The notes below the pieces were generated by a model that made no database searches, was not told the origin of the DNA, and saw nothing but the letters and a program-made list of their open reading frames with translations. Below, piece by piece: positions 33,921 to 42,368 of a stretch of DNA of 64,000 nt (positions are counted from its first letter, which is position 1; every line of letters begins with the position of its first letter). The translations under genes were made by a program, and so were the position numbers. The DNA comes from Firmicutes bacterium HGW-Firmicutes-2 (GTDB taxonomy: Bacteria; Bacillota; Clostridia; Lachnospirales; Vallitaleaceae): NCBI GenBank assembly GCA_002841495.1, contig PGZV01000001.1, positions 186,001-250,000 of the forward strand, in the 5' to 3' direction.

Positions 33921-35909
33921 TGGATTATGATTTATGGATGGTTATAGGTCTACTACTTATGGTAATGGCCTTTGGGTTGATATTTATAGCCTATGCCATG
34001 GATAAGCAGTCAAAAAAAAGACAACAACATTTGAAGGTGAAGCAAAATCAAGAGCAGGTCAATGGTTATTATTTGTCGTTGTATAAATTCTTTTCAGGGT
34101 TTTCTCCTACAAAACACAAAATAGCAAATATTCGCTTAAGAATCGAAATGATTGGTCATACTGGTCCTCATGGTTTTTTTGATGGCAGGCATGATTATGA
34201 TTACAAGACAGCCTATACTGCTTCTGCTATTCTTGTTGGTTATATGGCTTTTATCGGAGACTGTGATTGACTTCTTGGTCGAGCGCCTAAAGAATCGATT
34301 GCTGTATCAACAACTCAAATTTAATGACATGGTTAGGCACAAGTATTATGAAACTCATATGATTGATGAAGCCGTCTATGATGCTTGTCAAGAATTAGGC
34401 GAGGATTATTATGAAATATGTATTCAAGGAGAAAGGATTTATGATGTCCTAAGGGCAAAGGATGTTGAAAAAGAAATTTTGGCTTACAATGAAACAGCAC
34501 CTAATAAATTCTTAAAAATGTTCCTAGGTCTGGCTTTTATTACTATGGAATACGGGGATACAAAAGTTGACGGACATAGTGTTTTCTTGAAAAATATAGG
34601 TGATTTGACAGGTGAAATCAGGATTGAACTAAGCAAAAGAGAAAAGTTGAACTACGCTTTAAAAAGCCTGAACATCATTGTATTCTTACCGCTTTTCTTT
34701 ATCAACCCGGTAAAGCGTTGGGCCAGTGGGTATTTTATGCCTATGAAAGTTTTTTATGATAGTAGAGCCGGTTTTTTGCTGGAAGTGATCATCATCATGA
34801 TGGTACTACTTGCCTATTTTCTGCTTAGGAAAGTTCAGCAGTTTGATGATCAGAAAACGGTGGTTAATAAAAAGAAGGTAGTAGAAAAAATACTTTATGA
34901 AAAAGGACTTTACCGGTTGGTTGATTTTGTGAAGCCTTCAAATCACAAAGGACGTTACTATAGACTAAAGCTAAAACTAAAAAACGGAGCCAGTCATTTA
35001 GATGTGGAATCCTTTATCACTAGGAAATGTCTGTATTTTTTTATAGGGTGTATGGTGACTTTGATGGTCATTGTTGCATTGCAAATGAACACAAAAAAAA
35101 TGATCTTGACAGCACCGACCATACCGGATTACTTTTTAGGTGGTCAACTATCAGAGGCGGCGCTTATGGAAGCAGAAGCCATAACAAATAAAGATCGAAG
35201 TTACTTACAGAAGCTGAACCGAAATATGGAGATAGGGGATGTGACACGTTTGTTGGAGGAAAACGGCATACCTGTTACGGAAAGTGAGATCATGGCAAGG
35301 CGGCTTATGAAAAAGCAGATGGTTTTTATGGATCAGTACATAAAATGGTGGGAGGTACTTTTGGTTCTTATTGTAGGTGTTTTGGCGTATAACATTCCGG
35401 AGATTATGTTGATTTTTCAAAGAAGAATTCTTAGGTTTGATGTAGAAGATGAGGTTATGGGTTTTAGTACCATATTGTTGATGTTGATGAATCATGAACG
35501 TTTATCTCTCATGGATGTCCTTGAGTGGATGGCTTTATATGCCTATACTTTTAAAGCGCCGATTCAAGACTGCATCAACAACAGTTCTTCAGGCATGGTT
35601 GCTTCCTTAAAAACACTTAGAGACGTTTCTGATGACTCGAGGTTTATACGGTTGATTGACAGCCTTATACTAGCTGCACAGGATATTACCATCAAACAAG
35701 CCTTCGATGAACTTGAATCAGAGAAAAGCCATTATCTTGAAGAGAGAAAAACAATCAATGAGCAAATTGTAGAAAAGAAAGTGAACTTGGGAAAGATTAT
35801 AGGTTTTGTGCCGGTATATGGATTTATATTATTGTATATGATTTATCCAATGATTGTAAGCAGTATGGCAGATATGGAATCATACCTGAACCGAATGATG
35901 CAGCTATAA
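33920..35909 (+). pseudogene. TadB/TadC-like membrane protein, split by a frameshift at a T7 tract
   Basis: Two overlapping frames look like one gene. The first (33920-34270) starts by TAATG overlap with the ATPase gene and has a membrane helix then IANIRLRIEMIGHTGPHGFF. The second (open from 34152, to 35909) continues with a membrane helix (PILLLLFLLVIWLL), a ~150-aa cytosolic part, two more membrane helices, and a T2SSF-like C-terminal domain (FSTILLMLMNHERLSLMDVL...). The frames join at seven T's (34174-34180), and removing one T gives a single frame of about 660 aa. The second frame has no RBS at its start. It may be a real mutation, phase variation, slippage-based expression or a sequence error. 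Confidence 0.65.
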
Positions 35910-35952
35910 AAGCATAAAACATTATAAACAATCAAATATGGGGGTGTATGGA

Positions 35953-36426
35953 ATGGATGGAAATATTCAAAAAGCTTTATGGATTGGTGTCAGCATACTA
36001 CTTTTTGTTGCTGTAGTGGCGATAGGTATGTCGGCCTATGGAAAAGCATCAAAAATGACGGATGAAAGTATGACGAATCTGGACAAACAGGCACAACAAT
36101 TGGCAAATGCAGCATATGGTGTGTACGACAATCAGTATGTGAGTGGCACGCAAGTCATTAATGCGATAAAAAGCTATAAGGCAACACCGGACGAAATGCA
36201 GGTGATTGTTGTAAAAGGTGGTTCATCTACTTATTATCTGTCGACCGGATCAGCAGATGCAGGCACATTGTCGCCGATTGCTGAAAGTACAACCAACAAT
36301 ATGCTAAAGTCCGTTCAGGACAAAAACAATGCTACAGTTTACATTAACCCTTATGGGGAATTTTATGCCACTGTGGTGACGGATGTTAATGGAATCGTAA
36401 GGGCAATACGATTTGAACAGCAATAA
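35953..36426 (+). CDS. Pilin-like membrane protein of the Tad-like operon
   Basis: A 157-aa protein with one N-terminal membrane helix (ALWIGVSILLFVAVVAIGM) and a Tyr/Ser/Thr-rich outer domain (TYYLSTGSADAGTL, ATVYINPYGEFYATVV). The organisation, helix then extracellular domain in a Tad operon, suggests the major pilin or pseudopilin. A classical prepilin cleavage site (G/xxxxE) is not obvious. GGGGGTG at 35940-35946 places the start at the ATG at 35953, not the in-frame ATG at 35938. Confidence 0.65.
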   Translation: MDGNIQKALWIGVSILLFVAVVAIGMSAYGKASKMTDESMTNLDKQAQQLANAAYGVYDNQYVSGTQVINAIKSYKATPDEMQVIVVKGGSSTYYLSTGSADAGTLSPIAESTTNNMLKSVQDKNNATVYINPYGEFYATVVTDVNGIVRAIRFEQQ

Positions 36427-36428
36427 CA

Positions 36429-36875
36429 ATGAATGATAATTTAGATCGAGTTCTAGAACTGGGATTTGGCTTTATGATTTTCATCTTAGCACTAAGTGTG
36501 TTTTTTAGAATAGATGGAAAAACAACCAATTATATGAAAGTGGCCGATGACCACTTACAGTTTAATCGGCAAATGGTAAAAAGCACAGTTGAGACTATGA
36601 GTGTGGAAGTGTCAAGGGGTACTTTATTTTTCATGCTTACAGATTTGGACAATAAGGGTAAAAATCAAAAGATGGGTGAAGAGACTTATTTGATCGACAA
36701 CAGTGGGGCACTGGATATTGTTATAGACGGCACTCTATTTCCTATAGTGACAGATTATGCTGGCATACAAAGTCTTAGAGTAGCAATGGATAATCTTGGA
36801 TCTTATACATATACACCGGAAATAATAGTCGATCATCAAGGGAAGATTGTTAGCATTGCGTATACAAGTTACTAG
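36429..36875 (+). CDS. Single-pass minor pilin-like protein
   Basis: A 148-aa protein with an N-terminal membrane helix (LELGFGFMIFILALSVFF) followed by a soluble domain containing FNRQMVKSTVETMSVEVSR and strands SLRVAMDN and IVSIAYTSY. The family is not recognised. It follows the pilin-like gene after 2 nt, and the layout is that of TadE/TadF-like minor components, which probably sit at the base or tip of the fibre. Confidence 0.6.
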   Translation: MNDNLDRVLELGFGFMIFILALSVFFRIDGKTTNYMKVADDHLQFNRQMVKSTVETMSVEVSRGTLFFMLTDLDNKGKNQKMGEETYLIDNSGALDIVIDGTLFPIVTDYAGIQSLRVAMDNLGSYTYTPEIIVDHQGKIVSIAYTSY

Positions 36876-36887
36876 TGGAGGCAAAGG

Positions 36888-37403
36888 ATGGAGCAAGTCT
36901 TATGGAAAATACTGGGTATATTTTTGTCGGTCATTCTAATGTTTGTTGTACCGATTATGAATTTATATGAGCGTCAAGATAATATTAGCTACAGTGTTGT
37001 CTCAACACAACTCAATCAAATGACCGATAGTGCAAGAGATATAGGAGGCCTTGATGCTTCGGCTTATCAAGCATTTTTGAAGACTCTGGATCAGACAGGT
37101 AACGGCTATAGTATAAGTATTGAGCATTATGAAAAGGTATATGTACCTATTTATAATAATGATGGTTTATTCATGGAGGATTATCATATTAGTTATGAGG
37201 GATTCTATAAAGATGATATCGAGGCTATATTAAGCACCGATGGATTCTACCCGATGAACCAAGGGGATATGTTCTTTGTGAGTGTTCATAACATTACGCC
37301 AACAAAAAGCCAGATTGTACGACAGATACTGTATGGAATGGACCCTCGGTATCCTTCCCTTATTGTGAGAGGTGGTGGGATGGTAAGACATGAATCTTAT
37401 TAA
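36888..37403 (+). CDS. Single-pass membrane protein of the Tad-like operon
   Basis: A 171-aa protein with one N-terminal helix (ILGIFLSVILMFVVPIMNL) and an extracellular domain (ISIEHYEKVYVPIYNNDGLF, FFVSVHNITPTKSQIVRQIL). The ending with TKSQIVRQILYG is typical of small proteins in clostridial Tad-like clusters. It overlaps the next gene by 14 nt. A TadE/TadF-like minor component is the best guess. Confidence 0.6.
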   Translation: MEQVLWKILGIFLSVILMFVVPIMNLYERQDNISYSVVSTQLNQMTDSARDIGGLDASAYQAFLKTLDQTGNGYSISIEHYEKVYVPIYNNDGLFMEDYHISYEGFYKDDIEAILSTDGFYPMNQGDMFFVSVHNITPTKSQIVRQILYGMDPRYPSLIVRGGGMVRHESY

Positions 37404-38358
37404 GTACGCCATACTATTTATTATTATTACTCTACCTTTTTATATGATACATAATTTCAATACCCATCGTTTAGTTCAAAGAGAACGTTTAAAAAATCAA
37501 TATGAGCGCGTCATAAGCAGTGCTATAGAAGATGGCACCTATGCCCTCAAAACCTATTCAAAAAGGAGCTTTGATGAAGACCGTGGAAAGCGCATCGGTA
37601 TTGAGACGGAGGAAGTCATTGAAGCTTTTCTAAAAACCTATCACTATGGTTTTAAAGCTTTTGGTGATGCGGCAAAGCATCAATTCAATCAATATATAGT
37701 GGCAATTGTGATTATTGGCTATGACGGTTACTATCTTTATGGTACGAAACAAGTTGCAGATCATACGGGTTTAGTGAGCTATAGGCCGGTACTAAGTGAA
37801 AAAAAGCCTTATATCTATGAGGATACTGAGTTTGCCATGAAAATGACTTTAGATGATTTTGTTGAGGTTGTGGACATGAGGTCTTGGGAAGTGGAAAAAG
37901 GAAACTTTGCATCCATTGCTCATAAACCTTCAGGTATGAATGAATCGAACTTTGAACAAATTAGAAAAAGAACTATAATCACTTCTGTTGAAGCAGGTCT
38001 GAGAGATGCCGTTATTAGCCATAATCAATGGGCGAATCAACAAGGTGTATTGTACGAATTTATAGTACCCGTAGCAGATAACGACCCCTGGAGTCGCACC
38101 TTAGATGATATCGGTCTTATGGTATGCATTCAAGGCGCACCTCTTGGCTATGGCGCTTTCTTAGATTTTTTTTCTTTTCATCAAAATAATGTTTTGAAAA
38201 TACAGCCTGTTAATGGCTATGAGGATATGGCAGACGGTTCCTTCTATTACTGTGACCATAGGTGTACCCATGAACAAACGGACAATTTGATTCAGGTTTT
38301 TGCATCCAAAGAGGCAGCAGCAAGTGAAGGTTTTTGGCCATGTCATTATTTAAAATAA
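37390..38358 (+). CDS. Large single-pass membrane protein ending the Tad-like operon
   Basis: A 322-aa protein with an N-terminal helix (IKYAILFIIITLPFYMIHNF), a coiled region (RLVQRERLKNQYERVISSAIEDG) and a ~250-aa extracellular domain with four Cys near the ends (VCIQG, YYCDHRC, PC), which might form disulfides. The family is not recognised. As the last gene of the operon and the largest outer protein it could be an adhesin-like tip or sensor. A structured repeat begins 4 nt after the stop. Confidence 0.6.
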   Translation: MNLIKYAILFIIITLPFYMIHNFNTHRLVQRERLKNQYERVISSAIEDGTYALKTYSKRSFDEDRGKRIGIETEEVIEAFLKTYHYGFKAFGDAAKHQFNQYIVAIVIIGYDGYYLYGTKQVADHTGLVSYRPVLSEKKPYIYEDTEFAMKMTLDDFVEVVDMRSWEVEKGNFASIAHKPSGMNESNFEQIRKRTIITSVEAGLRDAVISHNQWANQQGVLYEFIVPVADNDPWSRTLDDIGLMVCIQGAPLGYGAFLDFFSFHQNNVLKIQPVNGYEDMADGSFYYCDHRCTHEQTDNLIQVFASKEAAASEGFWPCHYLK

Positions 38359-38361
38359 TTA

Positions 38362-38590
38362 GGTCCCATGAAAACCCTTCCACAGTATGTATGACTACGG
38401 CCTCCAGTCGGTGCGTTCTGCACCAAAAGTCGGCAGACAGCTCCTGCTGTCTTGCAAATTTCATAAGAAAGTTTTCATTATTAGCATCATGTCTTGAAGA
38501 CTAACATGATGCATGAGGTTCCTTCTTATGAGCCTACTTCATACACACTGATTCCAGGAACTTCATGGTCGGTGTTGATGTAGTGGTATT
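38362..38590 (+). repeat. Structured repeat family 2, copy B (full form)
   Basis: About 229 bp from GGTCCCATGAAAACCCTTCC to TTCATGGTCGGTGTTGATG. It has hairpin 1, TCGGTGC/GCACCAA, hairpin 2, GACAGC(TCCT)GCTGTC (38436-38451), and a long third hairpin with outer CATAAGAA/TTCTTATG and inner GCATCATGT/ACATGATGC. It follows the Tad-like operon directly. Confidence 0.8.
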
Positions 38591-38974
38591 ATTGGTTGCT
38601 TTAAGGCATATGGGATACGGATTTAAGTTTATTGAAATTATGCATTTGCGAAACCGAATGAGGAAAGAAAAAACACTGATCAATCACAGTTCTACATGGA
38701 TGTAGAACGTCCTTCATTTTTACATGGATGTAAAATGGAAGGATGATTGAGCAGTAAGGCAAGGAAAAGCTGTGTGTTACATCAACGACGATGATAACGA
38801 AACAAGTATATTACTTAAAATGACAAGCTTTAATTAATCCTTATTTAGATTCTTTTCTCTATAAAGTCTTATCTTTATTCTTGCCCTTTGGCCTAATATC
38901 ATTTAATATGAGTATAGGTCTTTTAATACCTTATGATTGATTAAGATATTGAGGACCAAAAGAGGTGAAAGATT
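38591..38974. other. Intergenic region with paired hairpins upstream of the rhomboid gene
   Basis: No gene is seen. A three-part fold lies at 38681-38749. Outer CAATCA/TGATTG encloses a perfect 9-bp hairpin GTTCTACAT-GG-ATGTAGAAC and a second hairpin whose top is TTACAT-GG-ATGTAA, so both loops sit in TACATGGATGTA. There is no T-run. The rest is AT-rich, and the promoter for the rhomboid gene is not clear. Confidence 0.5.
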
Positions 38975-40024
38975 ATGGAAAAAAGACTGTACAATCAGAT
39001 CAATGACTATTTCAAGAACAGACAATATCAAAAGATTCCAACAGATATTGAGAACGTGGCCATGTACGGTATCTATGATAAGAGCAATCTTTATCTTATT
39101 AATGTGATAGAGCTCGGACCGGAATTTGCTCTTGATCCGGAACGGTATCTGGAGTATAAACAATTAACCATGCAACAATTTAGTAAAACAGAAGCAGATA
39201 AAGTCATCTTGCTGAACCTGATAATAGCAAAAGAGACACAAGTGCTATATGACGCTTTTAATTTTGTACCGGATCTTAGTGAAAGATTTATTGATGTGGT
39301 TTGGTTCATTAATGAAAATACACGAAAACTGCAGATTCCTAAGCGCCAATTAAAAAACATACTGAACATCGATAAAGAAATTAAAAAGATACTCAATAAT
39401 GAAGAAACAACCTATTATAAACTTAAGCCAAGGAAAGCACCCATTTGGATTACATGGGTGTTGATGTCTATCAATATCGCTATTTGGGTTAGTATGGAAA
39501 TTAAAGGAAGCTCCCTAGATATTGAGACCTTGATTGGGTCCGGAGCGATGAGCTTTCCATTGGTTGTAATAGAAGGTGAGTATTACCGCCTGGTAACGGC
39601 CATGTTCTTGCATATAGGTGCCGTGCATTTGTTCCATAATATGTTCAGTTTGTACATATTTGGCTACCGTCTTGAACGCTATCTAAAAATATGGCAGTAT
39701 ATGGTGGTATATCTGGGTTCCGGATTATTAGGTTCATTGATGAGCCTTGGAGGGGCATATATAACCGGTATGTATCCGGTTGCAGCGGGTGCAAGTGGTG
39801 CTGTTTATGGACTTATAGGTAGCTTGTTGGTGGTGACCAATAAGATTAAGAAACCGATCGATGGGGTTTCAAGCTATATTCTATGGGTTATGTTTGGTAT
39901 TGGTATCATTTTCTCAGTTCTAACCCCTAATGTAGATACATTAGCTCATATAGGTGGTTTTGCCGGTGGAATCATGCTGACCCATAAACTGTTGAAACCG
40001 GCACAAAAGACGGATGTATTATGA
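38975..40024 (+). CDS. Rhomboid family intramembrane serine protease
   Basis: Membrane protease of 349 aa that cuts membrane proteins within or near the bilayer. Residues 1-150 form a soluble N-domain, then six to seven membrane helices start at 156. Active-site features are all present: R205 (EYYRLVTAMFLH), H221/N222 (HLFHNMFSLY), Ser274 in GASGAVYG, and His325 in LAHIGGFAGG. This matches B. subtilis GluP-like rhomboids with a cytosolic front domain. The stop lies within the leader of the next gene. Confidence 0.92.
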   Translation: MEKRLYNQINDYFKNRQYQKIPTDIENVAMYGIYDKSNLYLINVIELGPEFALDPERYLEYKQLTMQQFSKTEADKVILLNLIIAKETQVLYDAFNFVPDLSERFIDVVWFINENTRKLQIPKRQLKNILNIDKEIKKILNNEETTYYKLKPRKAPIWITWVLMSINIAIWVSMEIKGSSLDIETLIGSGAMSFPLVVIEGEYYRLVTAMFLHIGAVHLFHNMFSLYIFGYRLERYLKIWQYMVVYLGSGLLGSLMSLGGAYITGMYPVAAGASGAVYGLIGSLLVVTNKIKKPIDGVSSYILWVMFGIGIIFSVLTPNVDTLAHIGGFAGGIMLTHKLLKPAQKTDVL

Positions 40025-40034
40025 GGAGAACGAC

Positions 40035-41795
40035 ATGAAGCAGATGGCAATTAAAGAGCTGATGCGAGAGTGCTCAGCCCATATAACTGAAAAAACCAAA
40101 GACATTCATAGTTTAGTTCCGGGATATGGTAATGTAAACAGCAAGATCATGTTTATAGCACCTTGTCCATCCGCCAAAGAAGAGGCTTCAGGCAATTTCT
40201 TTGAAGGTGGTGGTGGGGTTGTTTTTGATGCTTTTTTAGAGCGATTAGATATGAAAAGAGAAGATGTATATCTAACGTATGCTGTTAAGTACCGACCTTA
40301 TAAGATTAATGCCAAAACCGGTCGCATTTTATCTAGGAACCTAGAAGATAATGAGATTATGATGTTTTTACCTTTTTTACATAGAGAGATTGAATTGGTT
40401 AAGCCTATGCTTATTATTCCTCTTGGACCAACAAGTCATAAAGTGATGCATAACCTTGAAGCGGTTAAAAGCGAAGACGTTGGAATGAAGACGACCATCT
40501 ACATTCATGACAAGCCATACGATCAGATAGTGCTTCCACACCCTAGTGAAACATCCTTTGTTGGTGCAACTCAGTCAGAAGAACTTCTAAAAGTCTTAAG
40601 TGATTTCAAATCGGATGTTGAAGTCGATCATCCTATAGAAGTAGAAAAGCCTAAGAAAACTAATGTGCCATCAATGAAAGAAGCGGAAAAACCACAGGTA
40701 AAGAAAAAGATTGTACTGAAACAAAGAAAACCAAGAGTTTCAGGTAAAAGAAAGGTCATACTTATTTATGGTGGCAATAATCTGGCAAATGACCCAACCT
40801 TAGTTGCTGCCGAGAGAGTCAGCAGCGTTCTAAGCGAGTTGAATGTCAGTGTAAAAAGATTAGATTTGTATCAAGGCGATTATAATATGGATGATTTTTT
40901 TGAAGCCCTTAGTGAATCAGAAGGTGTTATACTTGCAACGACTGTAACTTGGTACGGCATTGGCGGTCTTATGCAAAACTTTTTGGATCGGTGTTACGAA
41001 AGTGGCCAATTCCCTTGTTTTGAAAGTGTCTATCTGTTTGGCATTGTTATTAGCAAACAAGCTTATGAAAGAGATGCCTTAAGCCATTTATTAAAATCAT
41101 GGGACATACTAGGTGGCGTTGAAGGCACAACCCTATGTGCGAGTATTGAGAATTCTGCAGATCTTGAGACAGATAAAATTCTGTTAAATGCCATTGATAA
41201 AAAAGCAGAAGATTATTACCGTGTATTAAATCAACAAAGGAATATTCTACCAACCAGTATTCGAGATAATAAAGTGATGATGAAGTTGTATGTGCCAAGT
41301 GATGAAGGTCAACAGGAAAATGAATCAGAAGAGATAAGCCCAGGTTGGGAGCGTGCTTTTGAAGGCGGTTCAGGTACGAAATCACAAATATCTAATTATG
41401 ATGAATTTATTGAAAAGCAACAAAAAGACATTGAAGATATTGCAAGTTTGTTCAAAGAACGTCTCTCAAACAAAGGTGGATTGGTACAAAAAACCTATCC
41501 GGAGCTTTTTGAGTATAAATTTAAACCGGATAAGACTTTTCCGGATTGTATCATCAGCTGGGTTATTGAGGATAAGAAAAATGAAAGCTTTATTCTCGAT
41601 TTCAAAAGTGCGAAGCTGAAGTCAAAATTCGGTACAGATCAAGATGCTGATGTGGTCATGAACTGCAACCATGATATTATGAAAAAAATAACAGAAGGTA
41701 GATTGACGGTGCAAAGAGCTTTTATGACAGGTGAGATAAAAGCCAAAGGCAATTTTACCTTATTGTATAAACTGGATCTGCTATTTGCGTTCTAG
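40035..41795 (+). CDS. Three-domain fusion: uracil-DNA glycosylase-like, flavodoxin-like, SCP2-like
   Basis: A 586-aa protein. Residues 20-195 resemble family 4 uracil-DNA glycosylases (KIMFIAPCPSAKEEASGNFF, VYLTYAVKYRPYKIN, IIPLGPTSHKVM, IVLPHPSETSF), but the four Cys for the iron-sulphur cluster are not there. Residues ~240-395 resemble a flavodoxin/FMN reductase (KVILIYGGNN, GVILATTVTWYGIGGLMQNFLDRC). Residues ~455-586 match an SCP2-like lipid-binding domain (GGLVQKTYPELFEYKF, DADVVMNCNHDIMKKI, TGEIKAKGNF). A Lys-rich linker joins the first two. The RBS GAGGAG supports the ATG at 40035. Joint function unknown. Confidence 0.7.
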   Translation: MKQMAIKELMRECSAHITEKTKDIHSLVPGYGNVNSKIMFIAPCPSAKEEASGNFFEGGGGVVFDAFLERLDMKREDVYLTYAVKYRPYKINAKTGRILSRNLEDNEIMMFLPFLHREIELVKPMLIIPLGPTSHKVMHNLEAVKSEDVGMKTTIYIHDKPYDQIVLPHPSETSFVGATQSEELLKVLSDFKSDVEVDHPIEVEKPKKTNVPSMKEAEKPQVKKKIVLKQRKPRVSGKRKVILIYGGNNLANDPTLVAAERVSSVLSELNVSVKRLDLYQGDYNMDDFFEALSESEGVILATTVTWYGIGGLMQNFLDRCYESGQFPCFESVYLFGIVISKQAYERDALSHLLKSWDILGGVEGTTLCASIENSADLETDKILLNAIDKKAEDYYRVLNQQRNILPTSIRDNKVMMKLYVPSDEGQQENESEEISPGWERAFEGGSGTKSQISNYDEFIEKQQKDIEDIASLFKERLSNKGGLVQKTYPELFEYKFKPDKTFPDCIISWVIEDKKNESFILDFKSAKLKSKFGTDQDADVVMNCNHDIMKKITEGRLTVQRAFMTGEIKAKGNFTLLYKLDLLFAF

Positions 41796-41843
41796 ATTCT
41801 AAAAGGTCGTTTAAAAGAGAAGGTATAACGAAAGGAGCATAAA

Positions 41844-42254
41844 ATGAGTAAGTGTTTATTTTGTAGTATTGCATCAGGGGATTTGGATTCTGCAACCATA
41901 TTTGAAAGCAGTGAGTTTCGGGTCATATTGGATAAATTTCCATCGGGTAAAGGCCATACATTAATTCTACCTAAAGAGCATATTGAGAATATCTACGATT
42001 TGGATGGTGAGACGGCCGGTAAGATGTTTGCTTTAGCAACGGTCATTGCAAAAGCATTAAAAAAAGTACTGAAGTGCGATGGATTAAACATTCTTCAAAA
42101 CAATGGGGTAGCTGCCGGACAAACAGTCATGCATTTTCATCTTCATTTGATTCCTAGATTTGAAGAGGATGGGATGAATTTCAAATGGAAAACTAAAGCG
42201 TTTTCAGATGATCAGATGCTGGAACTGGTATCAGAAATATCTAAAGAAATCTAA
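41844..42254 (+). CDS. HIT family nucleotide-binding protein
   Basis: Small nucleotide hydrolase or transferase of the Hint/HIT type, 136 aa. The N-terminal CLFCSIASGD has two of the usual zinc Cys, then ILDKFPSGKGHTLILPKEH, and the catalytic histidine triad HFHLHLIPRF. AAAGGAG precedes the ATG. It is convergent with murG, and a shared strong terminator lies between. The usual substrate is an adenosine phosphoramidate. The exact substrate is unknown. Confidence 0.92.
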   Translation: MSKCLFCSIASGDLDSATIFESSEFRVILDKFPSGKGHTLILPKEHIENIYDLDGETAGKMFALATVIAKALKKVLKCDGLNILQNNGVAAGQTVMHFHLHLIPRFEEDGMNFKWKTKAFSDDQMLELVSEISKEI

Positions 42255-42283
42255 GAATTTAATCAGGCGAAACCCATAGAAAG

Positions 42284-42326
42284 GTACCGGATGCTCATGA
42301 AATCTCATAGGCATCCGGTACTTTTT
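42284..42326 (+). terminator. Terminator between HIT gene and murG
   Basis: An 11-bp perfect stem GTACCGGATGC / GCATCCGGTAC with a 16-nt loop and T5. It is best for the plus strand and may also help end murG. Confidence 0.88.
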
Positions 42327-42368
42327 ATTGTTTTGTTTAAAATTTTATTTTATTAAAGCGTCCTAAAT

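Noticed and set aside
34152-34270. Treating the two TadB/TadC-like frames as two independent genes
   Set aside because: The second frame starts without an RBS inside the first, and together they give one typical membrane protein after a single-base change.
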